This document shows positions 28,229 through 33,903 of a stretch of 51,458 nucleotides of DNA, piece by piece. The notes beneath the pieces are model-generated. The model saw only the letters and a list, made by a program, of their open reading frames with translations. It was not told where the DNA came from and searched no databases. Origin of the DNA: a virus. The DNA is taken from positions 1 through 51,458 of IMG/VR virus record IMGVR_UViG_3300002180_000017, one strand, 5' to 3'. Each line of letters opens with the position of its first letter. Within the stretch, counting starts at the first letter, position 1. The position numbers and the translations under genes are program-made.

Positions 28229-28284
28229 CAATCGCATCCACACAGATGCCATACTACCGGCGCGGGTGATGCAAAATTTTATGC
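28223..28284 (+). repeat. attC-like site 11
   Basis: R'' CACTAAC (28223-28229) then AATC, arm GCATC (28234-28238), bulge, loop, arm GATGC (28268-28272), AAAA, R'-like TTTATGC (28278-28284). GCATC and GATGC pair exactly. The TAA of R'' is the stop codon of the preceding gene. About 62 bases. Confidence 0.65.
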
Positions 28285-28308
28285 CCTTTGGGCAAAAGGA
28301 GAATAAAT

Positions 28309-28539
28309 ATGTCAAGCACATTAAATCCAAGCGAAGCTGTTTATGGTTTTGCAGCATGGTTAACGACCCGGAGTGAAAAAACGGTAATGTCTGCCTCGAA
28401 TGATGCAGCACCAATTGCTGACCTTGTAAAGCAATTTTGTGAAACAAACTCTTTGCCGGAGATATCGGAACATTGGCCAGATAATTTAATACATCCAACT
28501 GGTGAAGTGGCAGTGCCGGAAATTGTGCATAACCAATAA
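28309..28539 (+). CDS. small cassette protein, unknown function
   Basis: 76 residues: MSSTLNPSEAVYGFAAWLTT, helical with an acidic C-terminus. AAAGGAGAATAAAT precedes the ATG. No family recognised. The last residues (VHNQ) are coded inside the R'' end of the next attC-like site. Confidence 0.55.
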   Translation: MSSTLNPSEAVYGFAAWLTTRSEKTVMSASNDAAPIADLVKQFCETNSLPEISEHWPDNLIHPTGEVAVPEIVHNQ

Positions 28540-28587
28540 ATGCACTGGACGGCAAACAGCCGCCGCCCGTGATTAAAGACGATAACG
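28526..28587 (+). repeat. attC-like site 12
   Basis: R''-like TGCATAAC, AATAAAT, arms CACtGGaCGGC and GCCGcCCGTG that pair with single-base bulges, then ATTAAAGAC and a mutated R' (GATAACGC rather than GTTA). About 62 bases. The altered R' would probably weaken recombination. Confidence 0.55.
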
Positions 28588-28602
28588 CTTGGAGGTAAAA
28601 CA

Positions 28603-28818
28603 ATGTGCGGAATGCCAACGGAAGATGAAATATTAAAACTCCAAAAAGAAGGGCATACTTTTCATTGTGCTATGCGAATTTTAACAGGCGACGGTGAATG
28701 TGAGTGCGGCAAAAAAGACTTCATCCCAAGTGGCATTTCCCGTGCAATGTATAAGGGACGCTGCCCCGTTTGCTTAAAAAGCGAAGGGCATACTCCGTGG
28801 TGTAGAAACGCAGGGTAA
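28603..28818 (+). CDS. small zinc-ribbon cassette protein
   Basis: 71 residues. GECECGKKDFIPSGISRAMY followed by CPVCLKSEGHTPWC gives CxCG and CPxC pairs for a zinc ribbon. CTTGGAGGTAAAAC precedes the ATG. Last gene before the small minus-strand RNA element. Confidence 0.6.
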   Translation: MCGMPTEDEILKLQKEGHTFHCAMRILTGDGECECGKKDFIPSGISRAMYKGRCPVCLKSEGHTPWCRNAG

Positions 28819-28821
28819 CAT

Positions 28822-28882
28822 AAAAAAAGGGCCTTTCGGCCCCCGATGGCAAGTCACCATCCACCTCCATGATTATGGATTA
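28822..28882 (-). ncRNA. candidate three-hairpin small RNA
   Basis: Minus strand, 5' to 3': TCCAT-aatc-ATGGA (28879-28866), GATGG-tgacttg-CCATC (28861-28845), GGGCC-gaaa-GGCCC (28842-28829) and seven Ts (28828-28822), a rho-independent end. A consensus promoter ends just upstream, placing +1 near 28881-28882, directly before the first stem. So the whole 60-base unit is promoter, three stems, terminator and nothing else. It is convergent to the cassette genes and could act as an antisense, sponge or regulatory RNA. Confidence 0.65.
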
Positions 28883-28887
28883 AAAAC

Positions 28888-28916
28888 AGTGTACTAAATT
28901 TGCTTATTGTTGTCAA
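28888..28916 (-). promoter_or_regulatory. promoter of the small RNA
   Basis: Minus strand TTGACA (28916-28911), a 17-base spacer and TACACT (28893-28888), close to sigma-70 consensus. It lies in the 133-base gap before the HigA-type gene and points back to the array. Confidence 0.65.
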
Positions 28917-28951
28917 TACTTAATTAGCTTGTTCCAAAGGGAGGTTTTGCA

Positions 28952-29260
28952 ATGATACAACATAAACCATTTATTCTTATAGGTCCGGGAGATACTATTC
29001 AGGAAGAAATCACTGCAAGAGGATGGAGCCAGCAATACTTCGCAGAAGTTATTAATATGTCCTCGAAGTCAGTAAATTTATTGATTAACAACAAGCAACC
29101 GATTACCCTTGAAATGGCATCACGGTTAAGCAAAGTCTTTGGGCAGTCCGTTCAATTTTGGCTGAATCAAGATGCAATTTATCGAGAACATTTAGATTGG
29201 CAATTTATCCCAAAGTGTAGAAAAAGGAGAGGAGAAAAAATGAAGGAGGAAAGGAGGTGA
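28952..29260 (+). CDS. orphan HigA-type antitoxin
   Basis: 102 residues. PGDTIQEEITARGWSQQYFA, then EVINMSSKSVNLLINNKQPI and TLEMASRLSKVFGQSVQFWL: the XRE helix-turn-helix of HigA antitoxins, which bind a RelE-like HigB toxin and their own promoter. No toxin gene is adjacent on either side. An antitoxin alone could neutralise a host toxin or act as a regulator. GGGAGGTTTTGC precedes the ATG; the basic tail reads into the next RBS. Confidence 0.75.
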   Translation: MIQHKPFILIGPGDTIQEEITARGWSQQYFAEVINMSSKSVNLLINNKQPITLEMASRLSKVFGQSVQFWLNQDAIYREHLDWQFIPKCRKRRGEKMKEERR

Positions 29261-29264
29261 TATT

Positions 29265-29504
29265 GTGGAATTTGGTAGAGCAATAGAGCATAAGATTATC
29301 ATTGAACCAACAAGTAACAAGGGTTTTTATGTTCGTGTAGGGTGTGGAAGATTTTCTTTTAGTAACAACGAAGATCTTTTGCAAGGGTTAAGAGATTATC
29401 TTGTTAATCCTGAGAAGTTGGAAAAGGAATATAACAGATTACAATCTCAACTAGAAGAAGTAGCCCGTGAACCAGTAGAAGATCCACCTATTACAGTAAC
29501 ATAA
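29265..29504 (+). CDS. small protein, unknown function
   Basis: 79 residues from GTG with AAGGAGGTGATATT upstream. Beta-rich N-terminus (GFYVRVGCGRFSFSNNEDLL) and a helical C-terminus with a coiled look. No family recognised. Last rightward gene before the convergent hairpin. Confidence 0.55.
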   Translation: MEFGRAIEHKIIIEPTSNKGFYVRVGCGRFSFSNNEDLLQGLRDYLVNPEKLEKEYNRLQSQLEEVAREPVEDPPITVT

Positions 29505-29511
29505 AGCAAAG

Positions 29512-29548
29512 GGCTTGCTACCTACAGAGCATACGTAGGTAGCAAGCC
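29512..29548. terminator. bidirectional terminator-like hairpin
   Basis: GGCTTGCTACCTAC and GTAGGTAGCAAGCC pair perfectly (14 bp) around a 9-base loop, exactly between the last plus-strand and last minus-strand genes. A strict T-run is lacking on both sides, so it is probably a factor-assisted or weak terminator that insulates the convergent transcription units. Confidence 0.6.
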
Positions 29549-29557
29549 ACAGAACTA

Positions 29558-29761
29558 TTAATTATCGTCATCCGGGATATTAAACGTAGCCCGAATCATA
29601 TCGCAGATAGGCAGAACACTTTTGTCGTCTATCTTGTTTTCACTGTTTATCACTGCATCCTCAGCGAAGTCTAACAGCTTATCGGCAAATGACCTTAATA
29701 GTTCCGGGGTTAACAGCCCCATTAACATTTCAATCAAATATACTAATAACTTGGTTTTCAT
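29558..29761 (-). CDS. small phage protein next to lysis genes
   Basis: 67 residues from the ATG after GGGAGGTG (a GTG four codons earlier is also possible). Helical, with a hydrophobic N-terminus (LLVYLIEMLMGLLTPELL) that could be a membrane-associated helix and an acidic C-terminus. No family recognised. Most distal gene of the minus-strand late unit. Confidence 0.5.
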   Translation of the reverse strand: MKTKLLVYLIEMLMGLLTPELLRSFADKLLDFAEDAVINSENKIDDKSVLPICDMIRATFNIPDDDN

Positions 29762-29781
29762 GTAATTCAACACCTCCCTTC

Positions 29782-30030
29782 TTATTCAGATTCTTCCATT
29801 CTTAATTCCTGATATGTTTTTTTCCCAAAATATTTACGGGGATTCCCGCAGGCATGGCAAGAGCAACGCACCTTTGTCTTTCGATAGCCTCCCAGTATCC
29901 AGTTAATGTGGTTTTCTCCCGAAAAATGTTCTCTTTCTTCTCCAGAAAGCGTATCAGGGTAATGCCCATGATATTTCTTGAAAGTTTTCCTTGCTATTCT
30001 GTTAGCAACTTGCAAACGATTATAGTTCAT
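29782..30030 (-). CDS. small CxCxxCGNPRK-type protein
   Basis: 82 residues. VRCSCHACGNPRKYFGKKTY is a signature of short uncharacterised phage proteins in Gram-negative hosts (C.C..CGNPR..G...). Basic N-terminus. A metal site from C, C, C and H is possible. The start overlaps the end of the holin gene by 11 bases. Function unknown. Confidence 0.6.
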   Translation of the reverse strand: MNYNRLQVANRIARKTFKKYHGHYPDTLSGEEREHFSGENHINWILGGYRKTKVRCSCHACGNPRKYFGKKTYQELRMEESE

Positions 30031-30496
30031 TTTTACTATTCTCAATATATTTTTTCTGAGTCAGGCTGTTCACAACTTTTTCAGTTACCATCTGGACAGT
30101 TCTTGCGCCAAAATAGAAGGCGATTATCGTGAGAACTGCCGTTTCATGAAACTTTGTCAATGTGATATATTCAAAAGCACTCGCCAGGTAAACAACAAGC
30201 CCTCCTAAAGCATATAATGGCCGGGGCAATATTCGTAGTATTTCCGCCCATGCTGGAGGTTTGATATTGATAGCTTCCTGAATTGCTAATTGTCTTGCCG
30301 AATCCCTGTCCCCGTAAACTTTTTCAAGCACGTCCGACAAAACTTTATCATTATATTTTAACGCCCTGATAACTTCAATCCTGATTCTTGATTCAATAGT
30401 TTTTTGTTCTTTCTCGGATATTTTGTCGGGCCAAAACTTATCAAGAACTTTCGAGACAATATCAGTTACAGGTGCGACTAAGGTTTTCCACCACAT
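30020..30496 (-). CDS. holin of the three-transmembrane type
   Basis: 158 residues from the ATG after AGAGGAATAATAAC (longer reading frames are less well placed). WWKTLVAPVTDIVSKVLDKF opens an amphipathic N-terminal part, then IRRPLYALGGL-like ILRILPRPLYALGGLVVYLA, and TAVLTIIAFYFGARTVQMVT, giving two or three helices as in Holin_3TMs proteins, which let endolysins through the inner membrane. Lies with small membrane and M15-like genes in a lysis-type group. Confidence 0.65.
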   Translation of the reverse strand: MWWKTLVAPVTDIVSKVLDKFWPDKISEKEQKTIESRIRIEVIRALKYNDKVLSDVLEKVYGDRDSARQLAIQEAINIKPPAWAEILRILPRPLYALGGLVVYLASAFEYITLTKFHETAVLTIIAFYFGARTVQMVTEKVVNSLTQKKYIENSKNEL

Positions 30497-30501
30497 TGTT
30501 A

Positions 30502-30681
30502 TTATTCCTCTGTTTTGTGCTTTTCCAACAACAGCAATACCCGCCACGAAGGATACTCAGCAAGAATATCCAGCAAATGTTTCTGGACCTCCTTAATTTG
30601 AGCAATAGGCAAATTTATTACCCCCCCCTCTTTTTCTGCAACTTTGACGGCAAGCGATGTTTCGTTTATTGTAGTTTTCAT
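30502..30681 (-). CDS. 59-residue protein in the lysis group
   Basis: Reads MKTTINETSLAVKVAEKEGG, then INLPIAQIKEVQKHLLDILA and a Trp/Leu-rich end (YPSWRVLLLLEKHKTEE). GGGGAGGACT precedes the ATG. Its stop touches the holin RBS. No family recognised; could be an anti-holin or antisigma-like small protein, unproven. Confidence 0.5.
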   Translation of the reverse strand: MKTTINETSLAVKVAEKEGGVINLPIAQIKEVQKHLLDILAEYPSWRVLLLLEKHKTEE

Positions 30682-30690
30682 AGTCCTCCC

Positions 30691-31002
30691 CTACTTATGT
30701 TTTGCCGCCAGCTTCAATACCAAAGTGTAAATATCATCTACTTTTTTTCGTAAATATTCATATTCTTTTTTGTTCTCTTTCCCCCGCTCACAGCTATGAT
30801 AAATGATTTCGCTGTCTCTTTCCATACTTTGTGCTTCCACCCGTTCTAATTCTGCGCTACTCGCCTTTGTTGCAATGACAGTATTTATTTTGTCTAATTT
30901 CCCCCCCATAATAGTTCCTACCCCAAGGCTGGCAACTGCCAGAAAAGCCAGAAAAGCAATTACAACTTTTGCTTGTGTTAATGTTATATTTTCTCCGGCC
31001 AT
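30691..31002 (-). CDS. single-span membrane coiled-coil protein (spanin- or holin-like)
   Basis: 103 residues. One N-terminal helix (AKVVIAFLAFLAVASLGVGT) then a long charged coiled coil (AELERVEAQSMERDSEIIYH, EYEYLRKKVDDIYTLVLKLA). That is the design of class III holins and of inner-membrane spanins. No paired outer lipoprotein is seen nearby. The start overlaps the M15-like gene by 19 bases. Confidence 0.55.
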   Translation of the reverse strand: MAGENITLTQAKVVIAFLAFLAVASLGVGTIMGGKLDKINTVIATKASSAELERVEAQSMERDSEIIYHSCERGKENKKEYEYLRKKVDDIYTLVLKLAAKHK

Positions 31003-31460
31003 CGTCTTTTTTCCCCTCCCAAGTCAATGTAAAAAAATGTAGCATACCTATGAAATCCACCCGGCCAATCTTTTCCCAACATATCATCCACCTCATCTAA
31101 TAATTGTCTTGTACTTATTATCCCCAACTTGGAGATAGGAGTTATCTCAAGTGCGGTTGCCACAGGCTTGGAAGGCCAGATAAGATGACAAGAATTGTAG
31201 GGAATTTTATCTTCAGCGACTCCCATCTTTTTGTAAATATCGACATGGTGCTTTACACATCTTGCCCCGGAGTTTACTTTTAACATAATCTCATCCTGTT
31301 CCCGGCAACGGCTGTTCAGAGCGGCTCTGATTGCCTCTGCTACCCACAGGATAGATATATCAATCCTTACCTCTTCATCGTCCCTGCAACGCCTACAGGG
31401 ACATCTAATCGTATCATATTTGCCGGTATAGTTAAAGTGGGGAGTTAGTTGCATATTCAT
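30984..31460 (-). CDS. M15_3-like peptidase with altered zinc ligands
   Basis: 158 residues. The fold pattern of phage L-alanyl-D-glutamate or DD-peptidase endolysins is clear: LTPHFNYTGKYDTIRCPC, then SGARC..HH, SCHL, ALEI and FYIDLG..RRWP. In active members these read S.H(D/E), A.D(I) and (F/V)(V/I)H(V/I)D. Here the Asp is Glu (ALEI) and the last His is Tyr (FYID). So the zinc site is probably reduced or lost, and the product may be a structural or wall-binding lysis protein. It overlaps neighbours at both ends. Confidence 0.6.
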   Translation of the reverse strand: MNMQLTPHFNYTGKYDTIRCPCRRCRDDEEVRIDISILWVAEAIRAALNSRCREQDEIMLKVNSGARCVKHHVDIYKKMGVAEDKIPYNSCHLIWPSKPVATALEITPISKLGIISTRQLLDEVDDMLGKDWPGGFHRYATFFYIDLGGEKRRWPEKI

Positions 31461-31798
31461 TTCTGCCCGTTTTTCTTTTCTGTCATCACCGGCTTTTTTC
31501 CATGCTCATATTTCACCGATACCTCTTTGTTCAATTTCTCTTCGTCCCCGCTATAGCCCTTTCGGGTAATGGTGTCCAATACCCCATCTTTCGTGTAAGT
31601 ATATTCCTCTACCCTGCTGGAAATCACTTTGCCATCAATGTCTACTATTTTTTCTTTCCATTTCTTATACCCTCTGCCTTGTGCGTCCTGCTCTGTTTCA
31701 ACAACCGATTGCGGCAGATGTTCTCCGGCTTCAATAGCCTCCACTAAGTCAGGACGGTCAAGAACAATATCACTTAATGTTGCATCTTTTAAGTCCAT
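31457..31798 (-). CDS. small phage protein, unknown function
   Basis: 113 residues: MDLKDATLSDIVLDRPDLVE at the start, then a beta-rich repeat-like EKIVDIDGKVISSRVEEYTY and TRKGYSGDEEKLN. Between the lysis and tail-fibre-like genes. No family recognised. Confidence 0.5.
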   Translation of the reverse strand: MDLKDATLSDIVLDRPDLVEAIEAGEHLPQSVVETEQDAQGRGYKKWKEKIVDIDGKVISSRVEEYTYTKDGVLDTITRKGYSGDEEKLNKEVSVKYEHGKKPVMTEKKNGQK

Positions 31799-31807
31799 GT
31801 TATCTCC

Positions 31808-32647
31808 TTATAGGTCTCTGACGAGACGGCAGTTATATTTGTTGAGTTTTCGAGGTGTTGTACTAAAATAGAACTGGCTAAAAAGCAATCTTGCCGCATA
31901 AGTAGGATTTTTGTCTGTGACCGACGACATCCAGGTATAACCCGTCGGGGTAGAAGGAAACACCGTAGTGTCGACATGTGGGTCTTTTTCGGATATGTCT
32001 ACAATAGAAAATAATTGGAACAAATTCGGCACATACCAATCACTATGCCCCCCAAGACTATTAGCATTCGCCTGATCTGCAAAATTCCAAATCAAGTCAT
32101 CTGTTGTTGCCAAGTCAATACTTACGCTGGCTTCATTTACAACCGCTTCCGATACCGTGATAACGGAAGAGGTGATTCCTGCTACTGTAAACGGCCCTGG
32201 ATTATTCCCAGATGTGGTGGGGAATATTCGTCCCCCGCATAACGCAGCTGTGCTAAACGGCGTCCCTGCATCAGCAGTGATTGTTTTCCCTGCGGCGTCA
32301 AAAGTGCAGGTTTCTCCGGTGATGGCGTACTGTTCCCAGAATAGTACGCCATCACCGGCAGGCCCAATATCGCTTTGAGGAACCGCTGACCATTCCAGAT
32401 TATTAACGTGGTCTTTAGTGCAATTATTAGACAATGCACAAGTTTTACTATTGATAGTAATATTAGTAGTTCCCGCATATTGCCCGGCAATCATTAGTTC
32501 GAAATCTCTGGCTAATCCTTTTTGTAATGCACCATCATCTCCGGCATGGTAGCTGGTTGTTTGGCCGGTTGTTAAAAGGCCACCTGCAGTTCCCCCCGAC
32601 ACCGATGGCCCTGGTGGGTACATCGCAGGATACATAGTAGGATTCAT
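31808..32647 (-). CDS. tail-fibre-like protein with a C-type-lectin-like Lcl domain
   Basis: 279 residues. The C-terminus (LGGHSDWYVPNLFQLFSIVD, TPTGYTWMSSVTDKN, YNCRLVRDL) is a DUF1566/Lcl_C domain, a C-type-lectin-like fold typical of receptor-binding and adhesion proteins. The N-terminus MNPTMYPAMYPPGPS is shared in form with the next gene (MNPQMYP), perhaps a common attachment. Likely part of the host-recognition apparatus. A perfect inverted repeat lies inside the gene. Confidence 0.7.
   Translation of the reverse strand: MNPTMYPAMYPPGPSVSGGTAGGLLTTGQTTSYHAGDDGALQKGLARDFELMIAGQYAGTTNITINSKTCALSNNCTKDHVNNLEWSAVPQSDIGPAGDGVLFWEQYAITGETCTFDAAGKTITADAGTPFSTAALCGGRIFPTTSGNNPGPFTVAGITSSVITVSEAVVNEASVSIDLATTDDLIWNFADQANANSLGGHSDWYVPNLFQLFSIVDISEKDPHVDTTVFPSTPTGYTWMSSVTDKNPTYAARLLFSQFYFSTTPRKLNKYNCRLVRDL
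32316..32358. repeat. perfect 16-bp inverted repeat inside the Lcl gene
   Basis: CCGGTGATGGCGTACT (32316-32331) and AGTACGCCATCACCGG (32343-32358), loop of 11 bases. It lies within a coding frame (GPAGDGVLFWEQYAITGE), so both arms encode protein. Perfect 16-bp arms in coding DNA are unlikely by chance and may mark a past insertion, an RNA regulator or a recombination site. Confidence 0.65.
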
Positions 32648-32717
32648 ACTCCCCCCTCCTAAAGTCTAAATACATTATCTTTTGCTATTGCTTTCATTTA
32701 ATTCCAAGCTCCCATGT

Positions 32718-33446
32718 TTAGTTCTTATACCCCATAGCTCCTTGATAAATGCTTATTATATTATTTGCGTCTGCACTTGCCCATTGTGCTGTGATTGTTA
32801 CATCCATATTCAAAGTTGTATTAATGGTTGTGACAGCAATAATCTCCTCTGTGGTCCCATCTATGTCCAAGTCAACATGAATTGCTCTTGAACCTGTTGC
32901 TCCTATAGTTCTTTGTGTCGCATCTGCATCTATCTGCCAGAATGAACCAACGCCTATCGCTTTTGTTGTAGGGTTTAAGGTGACTATTGTATTGCCACCT
33001 ACTTTAATTCTTAAAGTGACTTCATCTGCAGCGGTTGCTCCACCATTTTGGATAACTCCATCGCAATGAAATTTAAATATATTGCCAGCTTTCAAGCTAT
33101 CGGCAGCCATCGCACCAGTCCATAGAGTAGTTTCATCAGTAGTATTTTCGCAAGTTACGGTTTCCAGCAACACATCGGAAGTTCTGTCTATGACCCTTTG
33201 ATGAGCTACATTGGTAATGTAAAATCTTCCGTCCGCAAATTCAAGACTCCCTGTTTCAGGAGTTGTTAATTTTGTACTGGCCTCGAACTTGATTTGTGGA
33301 ATTAAAGCTGTCCCTGCCGCTAAATTAAGCAGTGCTGTTGTAGAATATACCCAACGCTTCAACTCAGCGTCCCAAAATGCTATTTGCCCTTGCGCAGAAC
33401 CCTCAGCACCAGGCATACAGGATATCGGATACATTTGTGGGTTCAT
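32718..33446 (-). CDS. virion surface protein with MNPQMYP opening
   Basis: 242 residues. N-terminal MNPQMYPISCMPGAEGSAQG resembles the preceding gene's MNPTMYPAMYPPG. The body (TVTCENTTDETTLWTGAMAA, INTTLNMDVTITAQWASADA) is beta-rich and low in Cys, like phage fibre or head-decoration proteins. Beside the fibre-like gene and a small virion protein. No receptor motif identified. Confidence 0.6.
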   Translation of the reverse strand: MNPQMYPISCMPGAEGSAQGQIAFWDAELKRWVYSTTALLNLAAGTALIPQIKFEASTKLTTPETGSLEFADGRFYITNVAHQRVIDRTSDVLLETVTCENTTDETTLWTGAMAADSLKAGNIFKFHCDGVIQNGGATAADEVTLRIKVGGNTIVTLNPTTKAIGVGSFWQIDADATQRTIGATGSRAIHVDLDIDGTTEEIIAVTTINTTLNMDVTITAQWASADANNIISIYQGAMGYKN

Positions 33447-33460
33447 AGGTTGCCCTTTTC

Positions 33461-33886
33461 CTAAAGTCTGAATAGTTTAAAATAAACCGTAACCGCCCCA
33501 CTATCTACGGCAAACTTCGCCCCTATTTTTACGCTTCCTTCCCCGACAAACAATCCCTGGATTAATTTGCATTCGTAAACAACCGCTCCGGTTGAATCCC
33601 CAATGGCGAAAGAGGAAAGTTCGGTATCTCTTGAATCCGTCCCGTTAATCTTGATTTCATTATATACCGTTACCGTTAATGTTTCCGCTGTTGCCTCAAT
33701 TGGCTTTTCGATAGCCAGCAAATAATAATCGTGGGGATGGCATGGTTCCGCTATGCTGATAGAAGCAGTTTTCTTCTCGGTTGTCAAATCATCCCCTGCG
33801 TCAAAAGCAATGCTTGATTCGGCGATTTTCCCTGAATCTATTTCAGCCCGGTCATATACATATATTGCCTTTTCTCCTGCTTTCAT
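33461..33886 (-). CDS. small virion protein
   Basis: 141 residues, beta-rich, starting MKAGEKAIYVYDRAEIDSGK and continuing with many short strands (SIAFDAGDDLTTEKKTASIS). Typical of phage tail or decoration proteins, but no motif is diagnostic. AAAGGAGATGG precedes the ATG. Lies between the big internal protein and the fibre-like genes. Confidence 0.5.
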   Translation of the reverse strand: MKAGEKAIYVYDRAEIDSGKIAESSIAFDAGDDLTTEKKTASISIAEPCHPHDYYLLAIEKPIEATAETLTVTVYNEIKINGTDSRDTELSSFAIGDSTGAVVYECKLIQGLFVGEGSVKIGAKFAVDSGAVTVYFKLFRL

Positions 33887-33903
33887 TTAACCATCTCCTT
33901 TTC

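Noticed and set aside
17486-28590. Contamination or mis-assembly joining a bacterial integron to a phage
   Set aside because: Phage-type genes occur before, between and after the attC-like sites in one coding direction with similar base composition and ribosome sites; read coverage would still be worth checking.
28818-28845. Terminator of the plus-strand cassette array
   Set aside because: The GGGCC/GGCCC stem has its T-run on the minus strand and an A-run on the plus side before the stem, so it works leftwards, for the small RNA.
31808-32647. Diversity-generating retroelement target (C-type-lectin-like C-terminus)
   Set aside because: Lcl/DUF1566 ends are used by such systems, but no reverse transcriptase or template repeat is visible anywhere in the window.
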